Shown one piece after another: positions 8,554 to 16,627 of a stretch of DNA of 64,000 bases (its first letter is position 1; the number at the start of each line of letters is the position of its first letter). The stretch lies in contig NZ_CP061038.1 in the NCBI RefSeq assembly GCF_014490665.1, forward strand, positions 2,232,001 to 2,296,000, in the 5' to 3' direction. The notes under the pieces were generated by a model. The model was not told where the DNA came from, did no database searches, and saw nothing but the letters and a program-made list of their open reading frames with translations. Position numbers and translations under genes: made by a program. Source of the DNA: Sphingomonas alpina. GTDB lineage: Bacteria > Pseudomonadota > Alphaproteobacteria > Sphingomonadales > Sphingomonadaceae.

Positions 8554-9150
8554 ATGACCATGACCTTCTTCGCTACCCAATCGGACATTGCCCAGGTCTG
8601 GCAATGGCTTTTCGACGTGCCGGAGATGAAGCTGTTCGAGGGATATTCACGGCCCGATAAACCCAATCGCTGGTTCGAGGGCTGGGATGTCGTCTCCCGC
8701 TACCTCGATGATGGCGGCTGGACTCTCACCGCCTGGCCGCAAGGTGTCGGCGGCCAGCCGCGCATCGACCGAATAACCTTCACACCCGAAATGCAGAGAG
8801 AATTAGGAGGCAAGGGGCGGACGATATTGCTCAGCCCTGCCTGCATCAGAGTGAACCGCAACAATGATCAGATGGGGTGCCTCGCCGATTCATCGATTAC
8901 GTGCTGGACCGAAAAGGGCGCGCGCGGCCAGTCGATCTTTCCGGAGGAATTCCTGGATGAGGTGGACTGGGTGAAATTGCGGTCGATCATCGGCAAGATC
9001 CAGCGACAGATTACCAAGGCCTCGCCAGCCAAGCTCCGCGCCTGCCCGATCATGCCCGACGCGTTCGAAAAGCTCCAGGCGGGCGAGATCAGGATATGGA
9101 ACTGGGGCACGGCATGCGATTTTTCCTCTCCGCTCATCATGGTGAGGTAA
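8554..9150 (+). CDS. Conserved-looking hypothetical protein (198 aa)
   Basis: I do not recognise the family. The 198-residue product is soluble, with no signal peptide or membrane segment. It is rich in Trp (QVWQWLF, RWFEGWDV, GWTLTAWP, IRIWNWG) and mixed alpha/beta. An opening like FFATQSDIAQVWQWLFDVPEM is reminiscent of small single-domain immunity or regulatory proteins, but this is only an impression. It lies 31 bases after the ankyrin-repeat gene on the same strand, so the two are probably co-transcribed. It converges with a VOC-family gene 25 bases away. Confidence 0.6.
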   Translation: MTMTFFATQSDIAQVWQWLFDVPEMKLFEGYSRPDKPNRWFEGWDVVSRYLDDGGWTLTAWPQGVGGQPRIDRITFTPEMQRELGGKGRTILLSPACIRVNRNNDQMGCLADSSITCWTEKGARGQSIFPEEFLDEVDWVKLRSIIGKIQRQITKASPAKLRACPIMPDAFEKLQAGEIRIWNWGTACDFSSPLIMVR

Positions 9151-9175
9151 CCGCGGTACACGCCCAGTCGGGCAG

Positions 9176-9598
9176 CTATGCGTCGCGTGTGCCCAGAGTG
9201 CTGAAAAACCGGAGCAGATATCCGTCAGGGTCGCTGACGACAAATTGCCGCTGGCCTCTGCTCATTGCCCCTTGCTGATACCATCGTTCCTCCAGCGCGA
9301 GAACGATTGTCAGACCCGCATCGACCACCCGGCGGTATAGCGCGTCGGCATCGTCGATTTCCATCTGCAGATTGATGCCGCGCCCATAGGGCTTCTCCAG
9401 CGGCGCCGTTCGGAACCGTCGCCCCGGCCCGTCCGCCTGCTGCAGCATCAGGTGCGCCCTTCCGCGACCGAGATAGGCAAAACCTTCGTCCGGGCGCTCC
9501 GCCAGAAGCTCAAAGCCCAGCACGCCGCGATAGATGGCGAGCGACGCTTCGAGGCTGATAACATCCAGTTCAGGGACCAGACCCGGCATTTCGATCAT
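9176..9598 (-). CDS. VOC family protein, bleomycin-resistance/glyoxalase type
   Basis: 140 residues from ATG 9598 (ATG 9589 is an alternative). It contains one vicinal-oxygen-chelate unit duplicated as two beta-alpha-beta modules: VPELDVISLEASLAIYRGVL at the start and FVVSDPDGYLLRFF near the end. The first-strand metal His/Glu of glyoxalases is replaced (ELDV), and the late segment DPDGYLLRFF matches bleomycin-resistance proteins, which bind drug without catalysis. It may therefore be a ligand-binding or detoxification protein. No resistance genes are adjacent. Confidence 0.75.
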   Translation of the reverse strand: MIEMPGLVPELDVISLEASLAIYRGVLGFELLAERPDEGFAYLGRGRAHLMLQQADGPGRRFRTAPLEKPYGRGINLQMEIDDADALYRRVVDAGLTIVLALEERWYQQGAMSRGQRQFVVSDPDGYLLRFFSTLGTRDA

Positions 9599-9636
9599 CA
9601 GGTGTCATCCGTCTCGGCCATCGATCTTTCGCCTCG

Positions 9637-10206
9637 CTAGAATCCCGCCCCCGACAATTGCGCACGCAGATTCTGCAGCACGCGCTCCCCAACCGGCGAC
9701 AGGTCGCGCGCGGGCCTGCCCTCACGCAGGCGTTTGCGGTCCTTCTCCGGCGGTTCGACCGCGCGCACGCGGACCGGCGCCTGCCCCTGCGCCTTCATGC
9801 CGAGCATCTCCGCTGCACCGCGCGACAGATCGATGATGCGCGGACCCCGCACGAACGGCCCGCGGTCATTGACCCGCACGATGATCCGCCGCCCGGTATC
9901 GAGCGCCGTCACTTCGACATAGCTGGGCAGCGGCAGGGTGGTATGCGCAGCGGTGATCCAGCCGGGGCGGAAGCGCTCGCCATTGGCGGTGCGGTTGCCG
10001 GATTCATTACCGTACCAGCTGGCATAGCCCAGCACGTCGTAGCGCGGATCGGCGGCCGGCACATAGGTCGTACCGCGGATCTGATAAGGTTGACCAATCC
10101 GGACGGGCATATCGCTCACGGGACGAAAATTGCCGCCGCCACAGGCCGACAGCATCAACACGGCCACCGCCACGCTCCCGATCCGCGTCGCTTGAAATCC
10201 CCGCAT
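9637..10206 (-). CDS. rlpA: RlpA-like septal ring lytic transglycosylase, lipoprotein
   Basis: 189 residues from ATG 10206. The N-terminus is a lipoprotein signal with lipobox LSAC (Cys22). A double-psi beta-barrel follows, with the RlpA hallmarks GYASWYG, RTANGERF and VNDRGPF. RlpA cleaves denuded glycan strands at the division septum in some bacteria. The SPOR domain that would target it to the septum is absent: the protein ends shortly after the barrel with a basic tail. The open frame extends far upstream but is unlike protein before the lipoprotein signal. Confidence 0.8.
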   Translation of the reverse strand: MRGFQATRIGSVAVAVLMLSACGGGNFRPVSDMPVRIGQPYQIRGTTYVPAADPRYDVLGYASWYGNESGNRTANGERFRPGWITAAHTTLPLPSYVEVTALDTGRRIIVRVNDRGPFVRGPRIIDLSRGAAEMLGMKAQGQAPVRVRAVEPPEKDRKRLREGRPARDLSPVGERVLQNLRAQLSGAGF

Positions 10207-10318
10207 GGCTGCGATCCTAGGCGAAGGCAGCATCGGCATAAAGCCTCGATTACCGGGTTCGTCCCACACCGTACACGGATTCGCCTGGCCGCGGTTGGAA
10301 GCGAGCTCCACCCGCTCC

Positions 10319-10777
10319 CTAGCCTTCCGCACCTCCACGTCGCGCCGCGAGCAGGAAATCCTCCACCCAGCGCTCGATCGCTTCAAGCGCCGTCGGGCTG
10401 AGGTCAACGAACGACAGGCGCTGGTCGTCGAAATTGCCCGCACGCTGCACCAGGCCAAGCACGACCAGCCGGTCGAGCCAGCGCAACGCGGTCGCTGGGG
10501 GAACGGCAGCAGCGTCGCAAGCGCTCGCGACACTGACGCACCGTCCCTCGATGTGCGACACATAGAGATCGAGCAGAATGTCCCAGGCCGGCTCGGCGAA
10601 AAGCTCCGCCGGCAGCAATTGAGTACGCCCGCGTCGGGCGCGCAGATAATCGCGCACGATGTCCAGATGGTCCGGCGGCCCGCCATCGAACAGCCTTGCG
10701 TCCGAAAGCCCCGCCTCGTTCAGGCACGGAAGATCAAGGCTGGACGCGGGTTTCGTCGTCAGGCCGCGCCAGTCCAT
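10319..10777 (-). CDS. MarR-like winged-helix regulator
   Basis: 152 residues from ATG 10777 (an earlier ATG at 10855 in the same frame is possible). The centre carries a winged helix: helices around EPAWDILLDLYVSHIEG, then the recognition region SVASACDAAAVPPATALRWLDRL, then a wing RAGNFDDQRLSFVDLSP. This is the layout of MarR-type repressors, especially those found in sphingomonads with long N-termini. Its start overlaps the end of the upstream membrane-protein gene by 44 bases, so the two are probably one transcript and coupled in translation. Target genes are unknown. Confidence 0.68.
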   Translation of the reverse strand: MDWRGLTTKPASSLDLPCLNEAGLSDARLFDGGPPDHLDIVRDYLRARRGRTQLLPAELFAEPAWDILLDLYVSHIEGRCVSVASACDAAAVPPATALRWLDRLVVLGLVQRAGNFDDQRLSFVDLSPTALEAIERWVEDFLLAARRGGAEG

Positions 10778-11249
10778 CGCGCCCCGGCAGGGCGGATCGG
10801 CCGAACTCACGAGCGCCGCCTCCCGACGCGTGCCGCGACGGCATGCGCGCGGCACGGCGGTCGAACATGATTCCCGCCACCATCACCAGCAGCATGGGTA
10901 AGCTCCAGAAGGATTGCATCGCGAAGTACAACATCGGCTTGAGCTGGACCGGTGCCGCGATCGTCGCGAGGTGTGTGGCGATGCTGCCGAGATGAAACCC
11001 GGTCATCCAGAGCGGCCAGAAATACCGGCTGCGCAACGATACCGCAACCAGCGCGCCGAGCAGCAACAGGTCGACGCCAAGGACCGGCAACTGCGTGTGC
11101 GCCCAGCTTTGTTCGAGATACGATGCCGGGATGCTGAGCAGCGCCGCGGCGATGATGAACAGCGAAATCCATCGTCCGTCTTTCCCGCCGGCAATGCAGG
11201 CATAGCCGCAGCTGGCAAATAACAGGATCGTAAATAATTGGCTCACCAT
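10734..11249 (-). CDS. Small integral membrane protein, unknown function
   Basis: 171 residues. Four to five hydrophobic segments (about residues 3-20, 28-44, 57-72, 78-100 and 110-127) are followed by a soluble basic tail of about 40 residues. The tail region overlaps the start of the winged-helix regulator gene in another frame. The family is not recognised. The conserved-looking arrangement (membrane protein followed by winged-helix regulator) suggests a linked function, but none can be named. Confidence 0.65.
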   Translation of the reverse strand: MVSQLFTILLFASCGYACIAGGKDGRWISLFIIAAALLSIPASYLEQSWAHTQLPVLGVDLLLLGALVAVSLRSRYFWPLWMTGFHLGSIATHLATIAAPVQLKPMLYFAMQSFWSLPMLLVMVAGIMFDRRAARMPSRHASGGGAREFGRSALPGRDGLARPDDETRVQP

Positions 11250-11309
11250 CGCCTTGCCCCAACACAGACGTCACGAATGCGTCAAGACGGCGGCTTCGGC
11301 CTCCAAGGC

Positions 11310-11675
11310 TCAGGCGACCGCCGATGGCATCGGCTCGACCATCGGGGCGGCACGATCCTGGCCCGTCAGCACCTTCTCCGGCGCGCCCCAGCAGCCAAAC
11401 CCGACCGGCGCTAGATTGCTCTGCCGCTGGATCACGATCATCTGGCCATGCGCGTTCACCATGTCTCGGCGCCCGGCCAGCATTTTGTCGAACCCGGCAC
11501 TGAGCGATTCGAGCAGCTTCTGCTTGGCCCGGGGGTGCAGGTCGGATTTCGCAGTTCCCTCCAGCATCGATGCCGCCACACGCGCGCTGCTCAGCAGCGC
11601 ATCATCGGTTGCGTGGAACACGGCAACCATGTCGCTCGAAATGACGCGCCCCGCGGCTTCGGTCAAAAAAGTCAT
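11310..11675 (-). CDS. Conserved hypothetical helical protein (121 aa)
   Basis: Starts at ATG 11675, which has GAGGAG eight bases upstream; an in-frame ATG at 11699 lacks this. The product has a long helical section (about residues 1-75, with RAKQKLLESLSAGFDKMLAGRR) and a disordered Pro-rich end. The helical part loosely recalls phasins but lacks their usual length, and no polyhydroxyalkanoate gene is nearby. No function is assigned. Soluble, no signal peptide. Confidence 0.62.
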   Translation of the reverse strand: MTFLTEAAGRVISSDMVAVFHATDDALLSSARVAASMLEGTAKSDLHPRAKQKLLESLSAGFDKMLAGRRDMVNAHGQMIVIQRQSNLAPVGFGCWGAPEKVLTGQDRAAPMVEPMPSAVA

Positions 11676-11739
11676 GAGAATCTCCTCGCGCCGGAACACG
11701 GCACGTTGATAAAATGCGGACGAATAACGGGTTCGGTGA

Positions 11740-12234
11740 TCAGGACAGCGCTTGCAGGCTCATCCGAATGATCATGATGCAGGCAACAAAAGCCAGCACC
11801 GAAAAGAAGGCGATCCGTGCGATCGCCGACAATCGTTGCGAACGGGTCAGGTCATTGTCTCTACCCCCGATGGGTGGGGCCAGCCGCGACAGAATGTCCT
11901 GCGGGCCCCGCTGTTGTCGGGGCAATGGATCGGCAACAAATGGCTGAACGGCAAGGGTTTGCGGCTGCCTAGGCAGTTGCTGCCCAGTAGAATCCCCCAC
12001 CGGATACTCGCCTTGATCCCCGCCTTCATCCGCCGCATGCCGCATGAAGAGGCGCGCTGCTTCGGCGCGGCTGCCGGCACCCAGCGCCTGCGTCGCCGCC
12101 AGCAGGTGATTGTCGACGGTCGAGTATGAAATACCCAACTCGCGGCCGATTTCCTTCGAGGTATAGCCCTGCGCCACCAGCCGGAGACAATCCTTCTGGC
12201 GCAGCGTCAATCTGTCGAAACGCGATTCCGGCAT
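11740..12234 (-). CDS. LuxR-type HTH regulator tethered to the membrane by its C-terminus
   Basis: 164 residues. The N-terminal 66 residues are a GerE/LuxR DNA-binding domain (RLTLRQKDCLRLVAQGYTSKEIGRELGISYSTVDNHL). A Gln/Pro-rich linker of about 70 residues leads to one transmembrane helix near the C-terminus (about 139-158, IARIAFFSVLAFVACIMII). DNA-binding first and membrane anchor last is the reverse of the normal two-component order; no receiver domain is present. This suggests a membrane-held transcription factor, possibly released or controlled by proteolysis. Similar proteins occur in sphingomonads. Targets are unknown. Confidence 0.75.
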   Translation of the reverse strand: MPESRFDRLTLRQKDCLRLVAQGYTSKEIGRELGISYSTVDNHLLAATQALGAGSRAEAARLFMRHAADEGGDQGEYPVGDSTGQQLPRQPQTLAVQPFVADPLPRQQRGPQDILSRLAPPIGGRDNDLTRSQRLSAIARIAFFSVLAFVACIMIIRMSLQALS

Positions 12235-12415
12235 TCCCCGCTACGGCTCCCCCTTCCCTCGCGCCGTTAATCAGGCGGAAGCCGCTGTTAAGCAAGATCA
12301 AAGGTGGGAGAATCACAACGGACGCGGATTACCCGCGCCCGACGAGAAGGGTCAGGAAGAGCCATGTCCGGCTCGACCGACGCCGGGCGATGCCATCGGC
12401 ACCCGCCCGGCAAGA

Positions 12416-12613
12416 TCAGTTGGAGTAATAAGGCTGCTTGACCGGTGCCGGCGCGACAAACGCCGTGGACATCTCTGTTTCCAGTGTATCGGCCGCCATT
12501 TGCAGATAGCAGCCCACGACGCCGACGCCCAGCGTATCGCAGATCGACAACAAGCGATCGATTTCCGCTTTCAGGTGATGATGATCGGGACTTGCCCCGT
12601 CGAATTTGGTCAT
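12416..12613 (-). CDS. Small helical hypothetical protein (65 aa)
   Basis: From ATG 12613, with GGGAG just upstream. The product is MTKFDGASPDHHHLKAEIDRL..., a short helical protein with a central Cys-containing turn and a tail VKQPYYSN. Small helical proteins with an I-x-x-L-L-x-x-C pattern are common in sphingomonads without known role. It is followed by a stem (GCCGGGCG at 12382 paired with CGCCCGGC at 12404) that may act as terminator. Coding status is moderately supported. Confidence 0.5.
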   Translation of the reverse strand: MTKFDGASPDHHHLKAEIDRLLSICDTLGVGVVGCYLQMAADTLETEMSTAFVAPAPVKQPYYSN

Positions 12614-12657
12614 GCTCCCGCATAATCCGGTTATTTGGATGGTCCAATCACTATTTG

Positions 12658-12728
12658 ATCCGGTTCGGTTTCGACATGAATGTCCATCGATCCGAACAAT
12701 ATCGACTGTAACTGGGGCCGAACCGGAT
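12658..12728. repeat. Inverted repeat ATCCGGTTCGG / CCGAACCGGAT
   Basis: ATCCGGTTCGG at 12658-12668 and its exact reverse complement at 12718-12728 flank 49 bases in the divergent promoter region between a 65-codon gene and the gene at 12803. A nine-base core of the same motif forms a hairpin at 48927-48948. This may be a regulator binding site shared by the two loci. Confidence 0.4.
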
Positions 12729-12802
12729 AGAAAACACATCGCGTGATGAGCCGGAATCGGTTAGCCGGAGTTACGCCGACAAGATTATCGAAAGGCACGA
12801 CC

Positions 12803-13623
12803 ATGGTCAGCTCCCTCGCCTTCATGTTCGCTGCCGCAACGCTGGCGCCGGGCGCCCAGGGTGCGCCCGCACAGGCGCCGTCCGATCTCCTCGATCTCGT
12901 CTATGCGCGCGCCGCCGGCGGCGACACACAGATGCAGATGCGCGGGTATCGCTTCGTCCGCACCACCACCGGCGGCACCGCGAAATGGTCTTTGTGGTGG
13001 AACGACCGCAACCGCCAATGCGTGCAGATCACCACGTCGAACGGCCGCTACAGTGCGATCAACAGCGTCCCGTCCGTGGAGTGCGGCCAGCGCGATGATT
13101 ATCGCGGGCGAAACGATCGGGATCGGGATGACGACCGGCGGCCATCCCGATATCCTCCGGACAATGACGGCCGCCCGGGCGCGGCGGCTATGACGACACT
13201 TATGATCGCGGCGGGTCGCTGACCCTGATCTGCTATGGCGAAGGCAACAAGCCGGGCGCTGAGTACCGGTCGGGCTATGAGTGGAATGACGATCGCCGCC
13301 GCTACGAATATCGCGGCGGCTATGTCAGTGGACGACAGAATTTCGACTCCCAGGTGCAGGTGGAGATTTATAATGGGCGTGGCCGCATCCATCTGACCGG
13401 CAAGCTGGTCGCGCCGATTCATTCGGGCGGCCGCGACGGCTGGTGGGACCTGACCAATCTGCGCGTAGACCGGAACCGCATCACCGCGAAATATCGCCTG
13501 AACGGCCTCAATAGCCCAAGGGTCGATATCGATCGCCGGAGCGGCCGGATCGCGATCGACGGGATCGAACACTTCCGTGGCAGCTGCGATATCGGTGACT
13601 GGAGCGACGGCCGGCGCTTCTAG
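12803..13623 (+). pseudogene. Secreted hypothetical protein, split by a one-base frameshift
   Basis: Translation starts at ATG 12803 (AAAGG nine bases upstream) with a signal peptide (LAFMFAAATLAPGAQGAPA). It reads in one frame to about 13170, where the sequence is RYPPDNDGRPG. The matching downstream part continues in another frame from about 13171 (PPGRGGYDDTYDRGG, CYGEGNKPGAEYRSGYEW) to the stop at 13623. One missing base near CCCGGGCGCGG (13173-13183) would join them into about 273 residues. The C-terminal part (YNGRGRIHL, WWDLTNLRVD, DRRSGRIAIDG) resembles a sphingomonad secreted family of unknown role. Sequencing error and true mutation cannot be told apart here. Confidence 0.65.
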
Positions 13624-13640
13624 GGTCCAGACCCTGTCGT

Positions 13641-14309
13641 TCAGGATAGCAGCGGCAGCACCACGATGCAGACGGCCACGCATTCGATCATCCCGATCGA
13701 TGCGATCCCGAAACCGCGCACCAGGCTCGTATGCAAATGGCCGGCGAACCAGCGCGCCTGTTGCGTGCCGTACCACAGGAACGCAACCGCCATCATCGCC
13801 AGCGCGGCATGGCCAGACCAGCTCCAATGGCATTGCGCGATGGTCGCCGCGAAACCGATCAGAAAAGCGAACGGCGCGGCCACATAGCATTGACTGTAAA
13901 AAGGCAGCTTCAGCGTTTTGCGCGTGAAGCGGGTGCCCTCTCGCCGCAACAGGCCAGCGGCCATGATCAGCGGGAAGATGCTGAAGATCGCCAGCCGCAT
14001 CAGCAACAGGCTGGTATCGTCGTCGATCAGCATGGAAACGCCGCGATTGCTCTTCACGATCGGGTTCTCGCCGACCAGCGCCAGCTCGATCAGGTGCGAC
14101 AGGATCAAGGTCAGGAGCAGGAACAGCGGCGGGCTCAGCGTGTCGGTATATTGTTCCTCCTCACGGTCGCCGAGTTCGGTGTCGGCATAGTCCATCATCG
14201 ATTGCGGATGCTGTACCGTGCGCACCAGGGTGATCGGATAGAAGACCAGCCAGCTCATCGCTTCGTAGAGAAAATCGTCGAGCGACTTCAGGAATTGCAC
14301 AAAGTTCAT
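13641..14309 (-). CDS. Integral membrane protein, permease-like
   Basis: 222 residues from ATG 14309; the open frame upstream of it is not protein-like. At least five hydrophobic helices lie at roughly residues 12-30, 63-80, 105-120, 145-165 and 195-220. The N-terminal part (DDFLYEAMSWLVFYPITLVRTVQHP) looks like an amphipathic membrane-entry segment. The protein belongs to an unnamed conserved group sometimes labelled permease; no transport motif is visible. It converges with the frameshifted gene 17 bases away. Confidence 0.68.
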   Translation of the reverse strand: MNFVQFLKSLDDFLYEAMSWLVFYPITLVRTVQHPQSMMDYADTELGDREEEQYTDTLSPPLFLLLTLILSHLIELALVGENPIVKSNRGVSMLIDDDTSLLLMRLAIFSIFPLIMAAGLLRREGTRFTRKTLKLPFYSQCYVAAPFAFLIGFAATIAQCHWSWSGHAALAMMAVAFLWYGTQQARWFAGHLHTSLVRGFGIASIGMIECVAVCIVVLPLLS

Positions 14310-14502
14310 GGGCGGTGCCCTGCATGCTGCGGCGGAACAGGGCGGGTCCGGTTCATTGCCGACCCATATCACGACACTTTGCCATCGTCGCCGGTTTCGC
14401 GAAATCGGGGCATGCGATGAGGGCAATTACCCGTCGGGTAATCGACGCTTCGGCCTCAACCCTGCATCCCGCCGCGCATTCGACACAAGAGGAGCGCGGC
14501 AC

Positions 14503-14820
14503 ATGGCCATAACCTATACGATCATCTTCGACGTCCTGCCCGCGGCGCATGATCGTTTCCTGGCCCTGTTGACGGACGTGCTCGATGCGATGCGGGCGGA
14601 GCCGATGTTTCATCAGGCCATACTCCACCGCGATCCGTCATCACCCTATCGCTACATGCTCTACGAGACCTGGGAGAATCATCAGGACGTACTCGAGGTG
14701 CAGCTCCAGCGTCCCTATCGCGCCGCGTGGCACGATGCGTTGCCCGATTTGCTCGCTTGCGACCGCGATATCTCGATCTGGGAGCCCTTTCGCCAGGACC
14801 GGCAGGTGCATGTGCGATAA
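14503..14820 (+). CDS. Antibiotic biosynthesis monooxygenase-like (ABM) protein
   Basis: 105 residues from ATG 14503, preceded by GAGGAG. It has the small dimeric alpha/beta barrel of the ABM superfamily: a first strand ITYTIIFDVLP, a helix with FLALLTDVLDAM, the strand-turn FHQAILHRDPSSPYRYMLYETWEN and a late helix. Members include quinol monooxygenases and heme-degrading enzymes, many acting without cofactor. The YETWEN segment matches YgiN-like proteins. The specific reaction is unknown. Confidence 0.75.
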   Translation: MAITYTIIFDVLPAAHDRFLALLTDVLDAMRAEPMFHQAILHRDPSSPYRYMLYETWENHQDVLEVQLQRPYRAAWHDALPDLLACDRDISIWEPFRQDRQVHVR

Positions 14821-14955
14821 GCATCACCGGATCCGGGCATCGCTCAATCAGCGCAGCCAACCAATACAGGACCTGACCAAGCGGTTCAGGAACGATGCCG
14901 TTGGCGGATCGTATCATCGCCACAGTCCGATATCCCGGACCCGAGAGGATGAATC

Positions 14956-15273
14956 ATGAAACTCTTATATGCAGCCGGCCTCACACTGGCGATGCTCGGC
15001 ATGTCGGCCGGCGCCAGCGCGCAATATAATGGCGGCAACCGCGGCGATCAGTCGCGCCAGTCCGAACAATATCGCGACCATGACCGCCGCGAAGCTCGCG
15101 GTGACGACCGCCGCTACGACCGCCGCGATCGCCGCTATGATCGTCGCGACGATCGCCGCCATGACCGCCGGTACAACCGTCACAATGGCGGCAATCGCTA
15201 TGGCTGGAACAACCGCCGCGACCATTGCCGCACCGAATGGCGCCACCATCGCCGTGTGCGCATCTGCCGCTGA
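14956..15273 (+). CDS. Arg-rich periplasmic repeat protein
   Basis: 105 residues with a clear signal peptide (LLYAAGLTLAMLGMSAGASAQ). The mature part is low-complexity: tandem copies of DRRYDRR and DDRRHDRRYN, then NGGNRYGWNN and a Cys/His/Arg tail (HCRTEWRHHRRVRICR). Proteins of this design are frequent in sphingomonads and are annotated as hypothetical. The strong positive charge suggests binding to polyanions in the envelope, an inference. GAGAGGA precedes the ATG. Confidence 0.7.
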   Translation: MKLLYAAGLTLAMLGMSAGASAQYNGGNRGDQSRQSEQYRDHDRREARGDDRRYDRRDRRYDRRDDRRHDRRYNRHNGGNRYGWNNRRDHCRTEWRHHRRVRICR

Positions 15274-15467
15274 ACGATCGGGGCGGCGGCAACCGCCGCC
15301 CCGATATTCGGACTGCGTTGTTGATTGCCATCCCCGCGCGCCGTGCCAATTGAGGCATTCGCCGATCGGCGATTCAATAGCGCCATCATCCATGACAGCG
15401 TCGCCCGGACGGAACGCCTCAAGTCCGGCCTCGCTCTTTCTCATGATGAATACACTAAAGGATGCGT

Positions 15468-15644
15468 CCCCTGTTACCACGCGAACAGAGGATGGCTCAC
15501 CCCTGTTATCCGCTGTTCCACCCCTGATATTCATAACAGGGGCGAACGATCGCAGACTCCTGAAAATCAAGCGTTATTTCTTCCCGGAAATCCAACATAA
15601 CAGGGGCAGAAAATACATGCCGCGATAACAGGGGCGAACAGGGG
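15468..15644. repeat. Cluster of seven TAACAGGGG-type motifs in both orientations
   Basis: Within the 524-base gene-free gap 15274-15797 the nine-base motif TAACAGGGG or its complement CCCCTGTTA occurs at 15468, 15500, 15534, 15598 and 15626. Near copies lie at 15521 (CCCCTGATA) and 15636 (GAACAGGGG). Orientation switches between the third and fourth copies (15521 and 15534). Nothing else in the gap looks like a gene. Origin-like iterons, a regulator-binding array or a degenerate interspersed repeat are possible. Confidence 0.6.
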
Positions 15645-15797
15645 AAAGTTCGACCCATTTGCGGGCGATTTTACTTGGGTTTATTGCGAATAGACGATGA
15701 TCTCCACTGGTCGAGCGGTACCCGCGCTGGCATCATCCCGGCGACCGATGAAGCGGCCGGAGTCGGCCGCGCGCGGCACCATTCCGGGAGACACCGC

Positions 15798-16619
15798 ATG
15801 CCTTACGTCACGACTGCAGACGGCACCGAAATCTTCTACAAGGACTGGGGCAGCGGTCAGCCGATTGTGTTCAGCCATGGCTGGCCGCTCAGCGCCGACG
15901 ACTGGGATGGGCAGATGCTGTTCTTCCTGCAGGCCGGCTTCCGCGTCATCGCGCATGACCGTCGCGGCCATGGCCGGTCGAGCCAGACAGCGACCGGCAA
16001 CGAGATGGACACCTATGCCGACGATCTCGCCGTGCTCTTCGAGCATCTCGACCTCAAGCAAGCCGTGATGATCGGCCATTCGACCGGTGGCGGCGAAGTC
16101 GCACGCTATCTTGGCCGTCACGGCACGGCGCGCGTCGCCAAGGCGGTACTGATCGGCGCGGTGCCGCCGATCATGGTCAAGTCCGCCGCCAATCCCGGCG
16201 GCCTGCCGATCGAAGTGTTCGACGGGTTCCGCACGCAGCTCGCGGCCAACCGCGCGCAAATGTACAAGGACGTGCCGTATCCCTTTTATGGCTATAACCG
16301 CGACGGCGCGACGATCAGCCAGGGGATCATCGATCATTGGTGGCTGCAGGGCATGGCCGGCTCGATCCTCGCGCATTATGAATGCATCAAGGCCTTTTCC
16401 GAGACCGACTTTACCGAGGATCTCAGGAAGATCGATATCCCGTGCCTGATCCTGCACGGCGACGACGATCAGATCGTGCCCTATCAGGACGCGGCCCTGC
16501 TCTCCGCCAAACTGGTGCAGCAACCGACCCTGAAAATCTATCCCGGTTTCCCGCACGGCATGTGTACGACGCATCCGGAGGTGATCAATCCCGACCTCCT
16601 CGCCTTTATCAGGAATTGA
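15798..16619 (+). CDS. Alpha/beta hydrolase, cofactor-free haloperoxidase type
   Basis: 273 residues from ATG 15798, with GGGAG upstream. It has the alpha/beta-hydrolase fold with the oxyanion segment HGWPLS, nucleophile Ser95 in GHSTGGGE, acid Asp224 in HGDDDQIVP and His253 in GFPHGM. The GHSTGGGE and [11 protein letters not shown] motifs are typical of non-heme chloroperoxidases, which are esterases able to make peracids. The signal peptide is absent, so it is cytosolic. Only 8 bases separate it from the next hydrolase gene, so the two probably form an operon. A paralogue lies at 29681. Confidence 0.85.
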   Translation: MPYVTTADGTEIFYKDWGSGQPIVFSHGWPLSADDWDGQMLFFLQAGFRVIAHDRRGHGRSSQTATGNEMDTYADDLAVLFEHLDLKQAVMIGHSTGGGEVARYLGRHGTARVAKAVLIGAVPPIMVKSAANPGGLPIEVFDGFRTQLAANRAQMYKDVPYPFYGYNRDGATISQGIIDHWWLQGMAGSILAHYECIKAFSETDFTEDLRKIDIPCLILHGDDDQIVPYQDAALLSAKLVQQPTLKIYPGFPHGMCTTHPEVINPDLLAFIRN

Positions 16620-16627
16620 GGTCCATC

